64,000 nt of DNA from Agromyces mangrovi (GTDB lineage Bacteria; Actinomycetota; Actinomycetes; Actinomycetales; Microbacteriaceae), in the NCBI RefSeq assembly GCF_030296695.1, contig NZ_AP027737.1, positions 2,852,001-2,916,000 of the forward strand, read 5' to 3'. Positions within the stretch are counted from its first letter, which is position 1; every line of letters starts with the position of its first letter. This document shows, one piece after another, positions 40,609 to 50,297 of the stretch. Under the pieces are notes generated by a model. That model was not told the DNA's origin. It did not search any database and worked only from the letters and a program-made list of their open reading frames with translations. A program made the translations under genes and the position numbers.

Positions 40609-42102
40609 GTGTCGACGCTCAGTGATCTCGTTCTCGCCCAGGGCCGCAGCAGCAGGGAGGACCTCGACTGGCTGCACATGCTCGTGGGCGACCTCCAACT
40701 CCTGGCGGACCTCGCGTTCGCCGACATCGTGCTCTGGACGCCGGGAGCCGACGCCCCGTTCGTCGCCGTCGCGCACGCGCGTCCGTCGGGCGCGGCGACG
40801 CTGTTCTACCGCGACTTCGTCGGCCAGCAGGTCAAGGAGGACTGGCGCGACCTCGTGACCCGCGCCTACGACACCGGCGAGGTCGTCGACTCCTCGGCCC
40901 TCGACTGGTACGAGGAGATGCCCACCCGCATGCGCGCCGTGCCCGTGAAGCGGCGCCTGCGGACGAGCGGCCCCGAGGTCTCCGAGCGCCCCATCGCGGT
41001 GCTCACGCGCCACTCGAACCTGAGCCAGTCGCGCACGCCCAGCCGCCAGGAGCTCACGTTCAACGACTGCGCGGACGAGTTGTTCGCGATGATCGCGTCG
41101 GGCGACTTCCCCGACCTCGGCGCGCCATCGGGGCCGCGTCGCGGCGCACCCCGGGCATCCGACGGCCTGATCCGGCTCGACATGGACGGCGTCACGACCT
41201 TCGCGAGCCCCAACGCGCTGTCGGCGTTCTACCGCATGGGGTTCGCCGAGGAGCTCGAGTCGGAGTCGCTGGCCGAGGTGACCACGCGCCTGCTCGCGGG
41301 GCGGCTCGAGGTCGACGAGTCGCTGCCGCTCGTGGTGACCGGTCGCGCGCCGTGGCGCACCGACATCGAGTCGAAGGGGGTCACGGTCACGCTCCGGGCG
41401 ATCCCGCTCCGGCACCGGGGCGAACGGGTCGGCGCGATCGTGCTCTGCCGCGACGTGACCGAGATGCGCCACCAGGAGCAGGAGCTCATCACCAAGGACG
41501 CGACGATCCGCGAGATCCACCACCGGGTGAAGAACAACCTGCAGACCGTCGCGTCGCTGCTGCGCATCCAGGCGCGGCGCACGCACTCCGAGGAGGCGCG
41601 CTCGGCGCTCACCCAGGCCATGCGGCGCGTCGGCGCGATCGCGGTCGTCCACGACACGCTCTCGGAGGGGCTCAGCCAGAACGTCGACTTCGACCAGGTG
41701 TTCGACCGGGCGCTGCTGCTCGTGGCCGAGGTCGCCGCGGCGCACAACACGACCGCGCACCCCAAGCGCACGGGCACCTTCGGCGTGCTGCCGAGCGCCT
41801 ACGCGACGCCGCTCGCGCTCGCGCTGACCGAGCTCGTCACGAACGCGGTCGAGCACGGGCTCGACGGCCAGGAGGGCGACGTCGAGATCACGGCCGAGCG
41901 CACGACCGACACGCTCACCGTCGAGGTGCGCGACACCGGCTCGGGCCTGCCGGAGGGCAAGGTGGGCGAGGGGCTCGGCACGCAGATCGTCCGCACGCTC
42001 ATCCAGGGCGAGCTCGGCGGCACGATCGACTGGCACACGGTCGTCGGGGCGGGCACCGAGGTGACGATCTCGGTGCCGATGCGCTGGATCACCCAGGCAT
42101 GA
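40609..42102 (+). CDS. pdtaS: Sensor histidine kinase PdtaS
   Basis: A 497-residue soluble kinase with an N-terminal GAF domain (about 1-150), a PAS domain (about 185-290) and a HisKA_2/HWE-type kinase core with EIHHRVKNNLQTVASLL (His304/His305). PdtaS phosphorylates PdtaR, an ANTAR RNA-binding regulator, in response to nitric oxide, copper and other signals in mycobacteria. The partner is not in this window. Start GTG 40609 follows TACGCT by 7 bases (leaderless). The pairing with whiB1 (Rv3219/Rv3220c) is conserved. Confidence 0.93.
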   Translation: MSTLSDLVLAQGRSSREDLDWLHMLVGDLQLLADLAFADIVLWTPGADAPFVAVAHARPSGAATLFYRDFVGQQVKEDWRDLVTRAYDTGEVVDSSALDWYEEMPTRMRAVPVKRRLRTSGPEVSERPIAVLTRHSNLSQSRTPSRQELTFNDCADELFAMIASGDFPDLGAPSGPRRGAPRASDGLIRLDMDGVTTFASPNALSAFYRMGFAEELESESLAEVTTRLLAGRLEVDESLPLVVTGRAPWRTDIESKGVTVTLRAIPLRHRGERVGAIVLCRDVTEMRHQEQELITKDATIREIHHRVKNNLQTVASLLRIQARRTHSEEARSALTQAMRRVGAIAVVHDTLSEGLSQNVDFDQVFDRALLLVAEVAAAHNTTAHPKRTGTFGVLPSAYATPLALALTELVTNAVEHGLDGQEGDVEITAERTTDTLTVEVRDTGSGLPEGKVGEGLGTQIVRTLIQGELGGTIDWHTVVGAGTEVTISVPMRWITQA

Positions 42103-42138
42103 CGACGCCCGCCGCTAATCGCGGCGGGCGGGCGTCGT
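42102..42138. terminator. Bidirectional terminator between pdtaS and whiB1
   Basis: ACGACGCCCGCCGC (42102-42115) and GCGGCGGGCGGGCGTCGT (42121-42138) form a long GC stem with a small bulge. It begins at the last base of the pdtaS stop codon and precedes the whiB1 stop, so it serves convergent genes. Confidence 0.75.
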
Positions 42139-42156
42139 GCGCGCGGTGCGCGGTGG

Positions 42157-42405
42157 CTAGGAGGCGCGGCGGGCGCGGGCGGCGCGGCGCTTCAGGGCGC
42201 GGCGCTCGTCTTCGCTGAGGCCGCCCCAGACACCCGAGTCCTGACCGGTCTCGAGGGCGTACTGGAGGCACAGCTCGGTCACGGTGCAGCGGCCGCAGAC
42301 GGCCTTGGCCTTCTCGATCTGGTCGATCGCGGGACCGGTGTTGCCGACCGGGAAGAACAGTTCGGGGTCTGCGGTCAGGCAGGCGGCCTTGTCGCGCCAA
42401 TCCAT
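42157..42405 (-). CDS. whiB1: WhiB1 iron-sulfur nitric-oxide-responsive regulator
   Basis: An 82-residue Wbl protein with MDWRDKAAC at the start and cluster ligands Cys9, Cys37, Cys40 and Cys46, GVWGG turn and basic tail ERRALKRRAARARR. WhiB1 is essential in mycobacteria; its [4Fe-4S] cluster reacts with NO and changes DNA binding and sigma-factor contacts. The gene order next to pdtaS identifies it. The start ATG 42405 is preceded by AAGGAG. The upstream region up to 42600 holds palindromic sites. Confidence 0.95.
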   Translation of the reverse strand: MDWRDKAACLTADPELFFPVGNTGPAIDQIEKAKAVCGRCTVTELCLQYALETGQDSGVWGGLSEDERRALKRRAARARRAS

Positions 42406-42520
42406 GGGGGTGCTCCTTGCGTGTGTGCGTGCGCAGCAACTCGCGTGGGACGCGGCCGTGTCGGCGGTACTGCTTGTGGGGGAAGGCCGAGTCGCAGGAA
42501 GGTAGGATCGAATGCGACCG

Positions 42521-42586
42521 GCTCACGTCCCTGTGAGCGTCAACTCGGCCCTGTAAATGCTCGCATAGTGTGTGACGCAGATCAAT
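42521..42586. promoter_or_regulatory. whiB1 / membrane-protein intergenic operators
   Basis: GCTCAC-N6-GTGAGC is a perfect inverted repeat at 42521-42538. TGTGA-N6-TCAAT at 42571-42586 resembles the Crp-type site TGTGA-N6-TCACA with two mismatches. CATAGT (42564-42569) is a candidate -10 for the rightward gene. Mycobacterial whiB1 is controlled by Crp, which makes these good candidates. Confidence 0.5.
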
Positions 42587-42607
42587 AGTCGTGCATGGGA
42601 TATCGCT

Positions 42608-43051
42608 GTGAATGCTGAAGAGGATTCGGGGTCCGGAACCGTCCGGGTCGCCCCGGGCGTGCGCGCCGCGCTGGTCGTCGTGACGGTGCTGCTGTTCGCC
42701 GAGGCCGCCCTCATGGTCGGCGTGACCGCGTGGCTCGTGCTCGAGCTCCTGGTCGACGAGCCGTCGTCTCTGGCCAGCGGGCTCGCCCTGACCGCGGTCT
42801 CCGCGATCGGCGCGACGTGGGTCGTCGCGGTCGCCGTCGCGGCCGCTCGGCGCGCGCCGTGGTCGCGGGGCGGCGCCATCACGTGGCAGCTGTTGCAGCT
42901 CGCGGTCGCGGTGGGGTCGTTCCAGGGCCTGTTCGCACGCCCCGACGTGGGCTGGGCGCTGCTCGCGCCGGCGATCGTCGTGATCGTGCTGCTGCTGCTC
43001 CCGCCGGTCGCGGCGTGCTTCGCGCGCCCGGTCGTGACGGCCGAGGACTGA
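42608..43051 (+). CDS. Four-helix membrane protein of unknown function
   Basis: A 147-residue protein with about four helices (VVVTVLLFAEAALMVGVTAW; ALTAVSAIGATWVVAVAVA; a third near WQLLQLAVAVG; and AIVVIVLLLLPPVAACF). The start GTG 42608 was chosen because GGGA lies 7 bases upstream; GTG 42572 would add 12 residues. It is divergent from whiB1 and converges on the peroxiredoxin gene. Similar small membrane proteins are common beside whiB1 in related genomes, as I recall, but no function is known. Confidence 0.65.
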   Translation: MNAEEDSGSGTVRVAPGVRAALVVVTVLLFAEAALMVGVTAWLVLELLVDEPSSLASGLALTAVSAIGATWVVAVAVAAARRAPWSRGGAITWQLLQLAVAVGSFQGLFARPDVGWALLAPAIVVIVLLLLPPVAACFARPVVTAED

Positions 43052-43066
43052 GCTCGCGGTCGGCGG

Positions 43067-43549
43067 CTACGCGGCGTCGACGCCCAGCTCGCGACGCACG
43101 CGCGCCACGTGCCCGGTGGCCTTGACGTTGTACATGGCCTTCTCGATGCGCCCGTCGGCGTCGATCACGAACGTCGAGCGGATCGAGCCCACGACGGTGC
43201 GTCCGTAGTTCTGCTTCTCGCCCCAGGCGCCGTACGCCTCCTGCACCGCGTGGTCGGGGTCGCTCAGCAGCGGGAAGGTGAGCCCGTCGCGCTCGGCGAA
43301 CTCTGCGAGCGCGGGGATCTCGTCCTTCGAGACGCCGATGACGCGCACGCCTGCGGCCGACAGGGATTCGAGGCTGTCGCGGAAGTCGCACGCCTCGGTG
43401 GTGCAGCCCGGGGTCATGGCCGCCGGGTAGAAGTACAGCACGACCCGCTCGCCGCGGAGATCGGAGAGCGTGACCGGCGCGCCGGCCTGGTCGTCGAGGG
43501 TGAAGTCGGGGGCGGCATCCCCGGGGGCGAGTCGGACGGCGTCGGTCAT
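43067..43549 (-). CDS. bcp: Thiol peroxidase of the Bcp/PrxQ type
   Basis: A 160-residue peroxiredoxin that reduces H2O2 and organic peroxides. The peroxidatic Cys49 is in AMTPGCTTEACDFRD, with Cys54 as the likely resolving Cys (C-x4-C, the atypical 2-Cys type). The end has GRTVVGSIRSTFVIDADG. The start codon overlaps the gntR stop (ATGA), so the two form an operon and the regulator may respond to oxidative or metabolic stress. Confidence 0.93.
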   Translation of the reverse strand: MTDAVRLAPGDAAPDFTLDDQAGAPVTLSDLRGERVVLYFYPAAMTPGCTTEACDFRDSLESLSAAGVRVIGVSKDEIPALAEFAERDGLTFPLLSDPDHAVQEAYGAWGEKQNYGRTVVGSIRSTFVIDADGRIEKAMYNVKATGHVARVRRELGVDAA

Positions 43550-44307
43550 GCGTCCATCGTAGGCGAGGCGGATGCGGCCTCCCGGCCGAGCGCGAGCACC
43601 GGGTGCTCGATCGAGAACCGCGCGGCCTCGGGCCGGTAGCGTTCGTCGGCGAACTCGACGGCCACGCCGCGGTCGTCGCGCACGACCCGGCGCTCGCGGA
43701 GGATCGGGGAGCCCGTCTCGACCCCGAGGGTCTCGGCCTCGAGGCCGCTCGCGGCGACCGCGTCGATGAGGTGCCGCGCGGTGACCAGGCGCACGCCGGC
43801 GGCGATGAGCCGGTCGTGCACCGAGCCCTGGTCGAGGTCGGCGTGCAGCAGCGTGCGCCCGGACTCGACGGGGAAGCACGAGCGCTCGAGCATCGCGGGC
43901 CGGTCGTCGAGCGACCGCACCCGGGTGACCGCCACGACGGGGGTCTCGACCGCGATGTCCAGCATGCGCGCCTCACCCTCCTGGGCCGGGCGCCGCACGA
44001 CCTCGAGCGTGCGCTGCCCGGGCACCTGGCCGATCGACTCGGCCCAGCGGGAGAACGGCACGAAGGTTTCGAACGCGCGCACCGGCACCGTGCTGCGCAC
44101 CACGGGCGGCCGTCCGCGCCCGCCCGCGACGATGCCGTCGGCGCGCAGCCCGGCGAGCACGCGCCGCAGCTGCCCCCGGTTCGCGTCGAGGGTCGCGCAC
44201 AGCTCCGATTCGCTCGGCAGGCGGGTGCCCACCTCCCAGGTGCCGCGACGGATGCCCCGGAGCAGCGCCGTGCGCACGCGTGCGTCGTCCGTCTGCTCAT
44301 CCACCAC
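43546..44307 (-). CDS. GntR/HutC-type regulator with UTRA domain
   Basis: A 253-residue regulator. The winged helix (about 10-75) reads RRGTWEVGTRLPSESELCATLDANRGQLRRVL, quoted here as RRGTWEVGTRLPSESEL and CATLDANRGQLRRVL. The C-terminal effector domain resembles UTRA (HADLDQGSVHDRLIAAGV; RERRVVRDDRGVAVEFADE). Two successive GTG codons start the gene; TACCGT lies 6 bases before the first, so it is possibly leaderless. It is translationally coupled to bcp. The effector is unknown (HutC-family ligands include sugars and amino acid derivatives). Confidence 0.82.
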   Translation of the reverse strand: MVDEQTDDARVRTALLRGIRRGTWEVGTRLPSESELCATLDANRGQLRRVLAGLRADGIVAGGRGRPPVVRSTVPVRAFETFVPFSRWAESIGQVPGQRTLEVVRRPAQEGEARMLDIAVETPVVAVTRVRSLDDRPAMLERSCFPVESGRTLLHADLDQGSVHDRLIAAGVRLVTARHLIDAVAASGLEAETLGVETGSPILRERRVVRDDRGVAVEFADERYRPEAARFSIEHPVLALGREAASASPTMDA

Positions 44308-44388
44308 GCTGCGACGGTAGCGAGGCCGGGCGAACGGACGCCGACTCAGGCTGAACGCGCGGTGAACGCCCCGTGAACGTGCGACGGC

Positions 44389-45453
44389 TCAGGCGAACGT
44401 CGCGAGCAGCCGCCGGAGCGAGTCCAGGCGGGCCCGCCCGATGTCCCCGAGGCGGCCGCTGGCGACCGCGTCGTCGAGCGCGCAGTCGGGGGCGTCGGGC
44501 AGGTGCGTGCATCCGCGGGGGCAGCCCTCGGCGATCTCCGAGAGATCGGTGAACGAGCGCAGGATGTTGTCGGGGTCGACGTGGCCGAGCCCGAACGAGC
44601 GGATGCCCGGGGTGTCGATCACCCAGCCGCGACCCGGTTCGCCCCCGAGCGCGGTGCCCGGCCCGGTCTCGACGCGCAGCGACACCGTCGACGATGACGT
44701 GTGGCGCCCGCGCCCGGTGACCACGTTCACGTGGCCCGTGGCCCGATCGGCGCTCGGCACGAGCGCGTTCACGAGCGTGGACTTGCCGACGCCCGAGTGC
44801 CCGACGAGCACCGTTCGATGCCCGACGAGCGCCGCGGCGATCTCGCCGAGCGGCATCGCGCCGCGGCGGCTCGTGAACGTCGGGATGTCGAGCCCGGCGA
44901 AGTTCGCGAGGAACGGCGCCGGGTCGGCGAGGTCGGCCTTGGTGACGCAGAGCAGCGGGCGGATGCCGGCGTCGTACGCGGCGACCAGGTAGCGGTCGAC
45001 GAGGCGCGTGCGCGGTTCGGGGTCGGCCGCGGCGACGACGATGAGCAGCTGGTCGGCATTGGCGACGATGACCCGCTCGACGCGGTCGGTGTCGTCGGCC
45101 GACCGCCGCAGCAGCGTGCTCCGCTCGCGCACGCGGACGATGCGCGCGAGCGTGCCCTCGTCGCCGGTCGTGTCGCCGACGACGTCGACGGAGTCGCCGG
45201 TCGCGATGGCGTTGCGGCGCAGCTCGCGGGCGCGGGTCGCGGTGACCTCGTGCTCGTCGTCGGCGTCCGCGTCGACGAGCACCGCGTACCGGCCGCGATC
45301 GACGCCCAGCACGCGCCCGATCACCGCGTCGGCGTGCTCGGGTCGCACCTTGGTGCGGGGGCGGTTGGCCTTGGGGTTGGGCCGGACGCGGACATCCGAC
45401 TCGTCGAGGTCGTACTCGTCGTCCTCGTCGTCGTCCGTGTCCCACCAGCTCAT
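44389..45453 (-). CDS. rsgA: Ribosome small subunit maturation GTPase RsgA
   Basis: A 354-residue circularly permuted GTPase of 30S assembly. An acidic N-terminal extension (TDDDEDDEYDLDESD) precedes an OB fold; the G4 motif VTKADL comes before G1 GHSGVGKS and G3 DTPG, the order expected for this family. The C-terminal zinc knuckle is CPRGCTH ... DC. ATG 45453 overlaps the aroA stop (ATGA), forming the aroA-rsgA operon found as Rv3227-Rv3228. Confident assignment. Confidence 0.95.
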   Translation of the reverse strand: MSWWDTDDDEDDEYDLDESDVRVRPNPKANRPRTKVRPEHADAVIGRVLGVDRGRYAVLVDADADDEHEVTATRARELRRNAIATGDSVDVVGDTTGDEGTLARIVRVRERSTLLRRSADDTDRVERVIVANADQLLIVVAAADPEPRTRLVDRYLVAAYDAGIRPLLCVTKADLADPAPFLANFAGLDIPTFTSRRGAMPLGEIAAALVGHRTVLVGHSGVGKSTLVNALVPSADRATGHVNVVTGRGRHTSSSTVSLRVETGPGTALGGEPGRGWVIDTPGIRSFGLGHVDPDNILRSFTDLSEIAEGCPRGCTHLPDAPDCALDDAVASGRLGDIGRARLDSLRRLLATFA

Positions 45454-46832
45454 GCCGACCCGTCGCCCCGCAGGGGCGTGCCGGCGAGCATCGTCGCCCA
45501 CAGCTCGGGGAACTGGGGCAGCGTCTTCGCGGTCGAACCGATGTCGTCCACCCGCACGCCGGGCACGCGAAGCCCGACGATCGCGCCGGTCGTGGCCATC
45601 CGGTGGTCCTCGTACGCGCGCCACGGTCCGCCGGCGAGGTCGGCGGGCTCGAACCGCAGCCCGTCGTCGAGCTCGGTCACGCGGCCGCCGAGCGCCTGGA
45701 ACTCGGCCGCGAGCGCCGCGATGCGGTCGGTCTCGTGGTGGCGGATGTGGCCGATGCCGGTGAACTCGCTCGGCTCGTCGGCGAGGGCGGCGAGTGCGGC
45801 GAGGTTCGGCACGAGCTCGCCGGCCTCGCCCAGGTCGAGCCGTACGCCGCGGATGCTCCCGTCGCCGGAGACGGTGACCCGGTCGCCGTCGCGCTGCACG
45901 GTCGCCCCGAACCGGGGGAGGAGGTCGACCAGGCGGGCGCCCACCTGGGTCGTGGTCTCCGGCCAGCCCGTGATCGAGGCGCTGCCGCCGGCCGCGACCG
46001 CGGCGCACAGGAACGGGGCGGCGTTGGAGAGGTCGGGTTCGATGCGCACGTCGCGCGCCGCGATGGGGCCGTGGGCGACCCGCCAGGTGCCCGTCTCGGG
46101 CTGCTCGACGGGCACCCCGCGCGCGGCGAGCGCGTCGACGGTCATCTCGATGTGCGGCAGGCTGGGCAGACGCTCGCCGGTGTGGCGGAGCACGAGGCCG
46201 TCGTCGAATCGCGCGGCGGCGAGCAGCAGGCCCGAGACGAACTGGCTCGACGCGGACGCGTCGATCGACAGCTCGCCGCCGCCCACGCGGCCGGTGCCGT
46301 GCACGGTGAACGGGAGCGCCCCGCGCCGGTCGTCGTCGAGGTCGACGCCGAGCCCGCGGAGCCCCTCGATGATGCCGCCCATGGGTCGACGACGGGCGGC
46401 CGCGTCGCCGTCGAACGTCGTCGGGCCGAGCGCGAGGGCCGCGACCGGCGGCAGGAAGCGCATGACGGTGCCGGCCAGGCCGCAGTCGATCGTCGTGGAG
46501 CCGAAGAGCTCGTCGGGTGGAGTCACCCGCAGGTCGTCGCCGAACGCGCCGTCGCCGGGCACGCGCTCGACGCCGACGCCGAGCGCGCGCAGCCCCTCGA
46601 CCATGAGGTCGGTGTCGCGCGAGACCAGCGGGGCCCGCAGCATCCCGGGGCCGTCGGCGAGCGCCGCGAGCACGAGTTCGCGGTTCGTGAGCGACTTCGA
46701 CCCGGGCACCTGCAGGGTCGCGTCGAGCGGGCCGGCGGCGACCGGTGCGGCCCACGAGCCGTCGCCCGGGGCGAGCGGGTCGTCGTCGCCGTACGGGTCG
46801 AACTCGGGCGCGGAATACGGGGTGATCTGCAT
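45450..46832 (-). CDS. aroA: 3-phosphoshikimate 1-carboxyvinyltransferase (EPSP synthase)
   Basis: A 460-residue shikimate-pathway enzyme that joins PEP to shikimate-3-P on the way to chorismate and aromatic amino acids. Motifs are [19 protein letters not shown] at the start, [14 protein letters not shown], and near the C-terminus [12 protein letters not shown] and the DHRMAT box. The N-terminal extension (about 40 residues) is acidic. The start ATG 46832 has TACCCT and 8 bases before it, a leaderless arrangement. It heads an operon with rsgA and diverges from sigH. Confidence 0.95.
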   Translation of the reverse strand: MQITPYSAPEFDPYGDDDPLAPGDGSWAAPVAAGPLDATLQVPGSKSLTNRELVLAALADGPGMLRAPLVSRDTDLMVEGLRALGVGVERVPGDGAFGDDLRVTPPDELFGSTTIDCGLAGTVMRFLPPVAALALGPTTFDGDAAARRRPMGGIIEGLRGLGVDLDDDRRGALPFTVHGTGRVGGGELSIDASASSQFVSGLLLAAARFDDGLVLRHTGERLPSLPHIEMTVDALAARGVPVEQPETGTWRVAHGPIAARDVRIEPDLSNAAPFLCAAVAAGGSASITGWPETTTQVGARLVDLLPRFGATVQRDGDRVTVSGDGSIRGVRLDLGEAGELVPNLAALAALADEPSEFTGIGHIRHHETDRIAALAAEFQALGGRVTELDDGLRFEPADLAGGPWRAYEDHRMATTGAIVGLRVPGVRVDDIGSTAKTLPQFPELWATMLAGTPLRGDGSA

Positions 46833-46942
46833 CGGTTATCAGGGTAGTCGGTGGTCGTGTCCGGAAAGGGGAGTGCAAGGTGCCCGTGCTCGTGGAGCCG
46901 CGTTCCGTGGACGCTCAGGCGGACGCCCTAGGATGGCGCGCG

Positions 46943-47578
46943 ATGGCAACCGACACCAGCGGTGGCGCACGCGGCGCCGAGCCGGCCGAGGCGGACCTGG
47001 GGGCGCTCTTCGAGGAGCAGGCCCTCCCGTTCCTCGACCAGCTCTACGGCGCAGCCCTGCGCATGACCAAGAACCCGGCCGACGCGCAGGACCTCGTGCA
47101 GGAGACCTTCGCGAAGGCCTATGCGGCGTTCGCGCAGTTCACGCAGGGCACGAACCTGAAGGCGTGGCTGTACCGCATCCTCACCAACACCTACATCAAC
47201 ACCTACCGCAAGAAGCAGCGCGAGCCGTACCAGTCGGCGATCGACGACCTCGAGGACTGGCAGCTCGGGGGCGCCGAGTCGACGACCGCGCGCTCGAGCC
47301 GGTCGGCGGAGGCCGAGGCGATCGACCACCTGCCCGACAGCGCGGTCAAGGACGCCCTGCAGTCCCTGCCCGAGGACTTCCGCCTCGCCGTCTACTTCGC
47401 CGACGTTGAGGGGTTCTCGTACCAGGAGATCGCCGACATGATGCACACACCGATCGGGACCGTGATGAGCCGCCTGCACCGTGGCAGGCGCCTGCTCCGC
47501 GAGCTCCTGGCCGACTACGCGGGCGAGCGCGGCTTCGCCGTGCAGCCGTCGGCACCGCGCACGGGGAGGAAGCGATGA
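46943..47578 (+). CDS. sigH: ECF sigma factor SigH (SigR-type, redox/heat stress)
   Basis: A 211-residue ECF12-type sigma factor. Region 2 has [20 protein letters not shown] and [20 protein letters not shown]; region 4 has [20 protein letters not shown]. SigH turns on thioredoxin, heat-shock and other redox genes when RshA is oxidised. ATG 46943 follows TAGGAT by 8 bases (leaderless) and gives the usual family length; an upstream GTG at 46880 would add 21 residues. It overlaps rshA by four bases. I could not find a convincing SigH-type autoregulatory promoter upstream. Confidence 0.93.
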   Translation: MATDTSGGARGAEPAEADLGALFEEQALPFLDQLYGAALRMTKNPADAQDLVQETFAKAYAAFAQFTQGTNLKAWLYRILTNTYINTYRKKQREPYQSAIDDLEDWQLGGAESTTARSSRSAEAEAIDHLPDSAVKDALQSLPEDFRLAVYFADVEGFSYQEIADMMHTPIGTVMSRLHRGRRLLRELLADYAGERGFAVQPSAPRTGRKR

Positions 47579-47838
47579 GCGACTGCGGCTGCGAGAAGGC
47601 CAAGGCGGAGCTCGAGGAGTACCTGCACGACGAGCTCTGCAAGGAGGATGCCGCCGACATCCGCGAGCACATGGCCCACTGCGAGGACTGCTCGAGCGAG
47701 CTGCGGGTCGGGCAGGTGCTGACGGATGCCGTGAAGCGCGCGTGTCGCGAACAGGCACCCGAGCACATCCGCGACCAGGTCCTCGCCCGGATCCGCGACG
47801 TGCAGGCCGGTCACGGCGCACCCGTCGGCGGCGCCTGA
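47575..47838 (+). CDS. rshA: Zinc-binding anti-sigma factor RshA
   Basis: An 87-residue ZAS-family anti-sigma factor. The motif HMAHCEDC (His32, Cys36, Cys39) is H-x3-C-x2-C as in RsrA/RshA; Cys4, Cys6 and Cys22 are extra and could join the redox switch. Zinc is released on oxidation and SigH is freed. It overlaps the sigH stop (ATGA), fixing stoichiometry. The tail beyond about residue 60 is helical and poorly conserved. Confidence 0.93.
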   Translation: MSDCGCEKAKAELEEYLHDELCKEDAADIREHMAHCEDCSSELRVGQVLTDAVKRACREQAPEHIRDQVLARIRDVQAGHGAPVGGA

Positions 47839-47911
47839 GCGGGAGCCCGCGCTCGCCGCATCGGTGCACGGGATGCGATCGTGCACAGCGTGCAGCGTTC
47901 TGTCGGAAAAT

Positions 47912-47930
47912 TCGCTAACCTAGTTAGCGA
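47912..47930. promoter_or_regulatory. Palindrome over the start of the MMPL gene
   Basis: TCGCTAAC-CTA-GTTAGCGA has perfect 8-base arms. It covers TAACCT (47916-47921), a likely -10, and its last base is the A of the ATG at 47930, so the transcript is probably leaderless and a bound repressor would block it. No MarR/TetR gene is adjacent. Confidence 0.6.
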
Positions 47931-50202
47931 TGAGCGAGCAGACCCCCTCCGCGACCGGTTCCACGTCCCGCGTGCCCACCTGGCTGCGCGTCCTGATCCC
48001 GGCCGTGCTCGTGCTGGGCTGGTTCGCCGCGTTCGGCCTGGGCGGCGCCTCCTTCGGACAGCTGTCCGACGTGTCCACCAACGACCAGACGCAGTTCCTG
48101 CCAGCGAGCGCCGAGGCGACCGAGGTCAACGAGCTGCAGGCGGAGTTCCGCGACGACGACCTCATCCCGGCCGTCGTGGTCTACGCCACCGACGACGGCG
48201 AGCTGACCGACGCGCAGCTCGCCGACATCGAGGACCAGCGCGACGAGTTCGCGTCGGTCGACGGGGTCGACGCCGACGGCGCGTCCCCGGTGATCGTCTC
48301 CGACGACGGCGAGGCCGCGCAGGTCGTCGTGCCCGTGATCTCCGGCGAGCCGGGCACCGAGGCCGTCGAGGAACTCCGGGCCCTGATCGCGGAGGAGCCC
48401 GTCGAGGGCGTCACCGCGGCCGTCACCGGCCCGGCCGGGTTCACCGCCGACCTCACCGGCGCGTTCGCGGGCATCGACGGCCTCCTGATCGCCGTCGCGT
48501 TCGCCGCGGTCCTCGTGATCCTCGTCATCGTCTACCGCTCGCCGCTCTTGCCGATCATCGTGCTCTTCACGAGCCTCACCGCGCTGTGCACCGCGGTGCT
48601 GGTCGTCGTGACGCTCGCGGCCGCCGACATCCTGCTGCTCACCGGCCAGACCCAGGGCATCTTGTTCATCCTCGTGATCGGGGCCGCGACCGACTACGCG
48701 CTGCTCTACATCGCGCGCTATCGCGAGACGCTCGCGACCGAGCCGACGAAGTGGGCCGCGACCTGGGCGGCGCTCAAGGGCTCGTGGGAGCCCATCCTCG
48801 CGTCGGGCGGCACCGTCATCGCGGGCCTGCTGATCCTGCTCGTGAGCGAGCTGAACTCGAACAAGTCGCTCGGCCCGGTGGCGGCGATCGGCATCGTGTG
48901 CGCGCTGCTGGCGGCGCTCACCCTGCTGCCGGCGCTGCTGCTCTGGGCGGGGCGCGTCGCATTCTGGCCGCGGCGTCCGCGCGCGGCATCCGACGACCCC
49001 GACCAGGTCGGCAGCGGCGCCCGCGGGTTCTGGGGCTCCGTGAGCCGGCTCGTCTCGCGCCGTCCGCGCTGGGTGTGGATCGTCTCGACCGTGCTGCTCG
49101 GCGTGATGTCGATCGGGCTCGTGCAGCTGGAGGCCGACGGCGTGCCGTCGAGCGAGTTCGTGCTCGGCGAGTCGCAGGCGCGCGACGGGCAGGAGCTGCT
49201 CGGCGAGCACTTCCCGGCCGGCTCCGGCACGCCCGCCGTCATCATCGGCCCGGAGGACGACCTCCAGGCGCTCGCCGACGTCGCGCTCGCCACCGACGGC
49301 ATCGCCTCGGTCGCCGTGCTCGCGTCGGACTCGCCGTCGGGCCAGGCCGAGGTCACCGCCGACGGCATCCAGGCGCTCGGCCCGCCCGGCACCCCCGCGC
49401 CCGAGCCCGACGTGGTCGACGGCGACGTGCTGCTGCAGGCGACGCTCGAGGACCCGGCCGACTCGCTCGAGGCCGAGGCGACGGTGAAGGAGCTGCGCGT
49501 CGCGCTCGACGAGGTGTCCGAGGACGCCCTCGTCGGCGGCACGACCGCCGTCGCGCTCGACACCAACGAGGCCGCGATCGCCGACCGCACGCTGATCATC
49601 CCGCTCGTGCTCGCCGCGATCCTGCTGATCCTGATGCTGCTGCTGCGCTCGATCCTGGCGCCGGTGCTGCTCATCGCGAGCGTCGTGCTCTCGTTCGGCG
49701 CCGCGCTCGGCGTGTCGGCCGTGGTCTTCCAGACCGTGTTCGGCTGGGACGGCGCCGACCCGTCGGTGCCGCTGTTCGGCTTCGTGTTCCTCGTGGCGCT
49801 GGGCGTGGACTACAACATCTTCCTCATGACGCGCGTGCGCGAGGAGTCCTCGTGCACGGCACGAGGCCGGGCATCTTGCGCGGGCTCGCGCTCACCGCGG
49901 GGGTCATCACCTCGGCCGGCCTCGTGCTCGCGGCGACGTTCGCCGCGCTCGGGGTCATCCCGATCCTGTTCCTCGCGCAGATCGCGTTCATCGTCGCGTT
50001 CGGCGTGCTGCTCGACACCTTCCTCGTGCGGACGCTGCTGGTGCCCGCGCTCGCGTACGATATCGGCCCGGCCGTCTGGTGGCCGTCCAAGCTCGCGCGC
50101 CCGCACGACGGGCGACACGTGGGGGGTCACGACGGCGGCGATGCTCCGGCCGCGGGCGATGGGGACGCGCCCGCGCGGGTGGAGGCGACAGCGGTGCGCT
50201 GA
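47930..50202 (+). CDS. MMPL/RND family transporter, frame broken
   Basis: A 757-residue (corrected) transporter with two similar halves of six helices and two large extracytoplasmic loops. The charged helix motifs are GAATDYALLYIARYRE in half one and LGVDYNIFLMTRVREE in half two. The frame is lost right after the second; adding one C at 49848-49849 gives REESLVHGTRPGILRGL and continues to 50202. MMPL proteins export lipids, siderophores or drugs; the substrate cannot be deduced. The tail is His/Gly/Asp-rich. A repressor-type palindrome overlaps its promoter. Confidence 0.88.
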
Positions 50203-50240
50203 GCCGCCGCGCACCGGCGCCGCAGTTCCGGGGAACCGAA

Positions 50241-50274
50241 GAGCCGGGTCCGACCACGAGGTCGGACCCGGCTC
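50241..50274. terminator. Bidirectional terminator, MMPL gene / kgd
   Basis: GAGCCGGGTCCGACC (50241-50255), loop ACGA, and GGTCGGACCCGGCTC (50260-50274) give a perfect 15-base-pair stem between convergent genes. Confidence 0.85.
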
Positions 50275-50297
50275 GTCGCGTCGGGCGGGGCGTCGAG

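Noticed and set aside
46833-46942. SigH-type autoregulatory promoter (GGAA / GTT)
   Set aside because: GGAA at about 46863 has no GTT at the right distance; the leaderless TAGGAT box is better supported.
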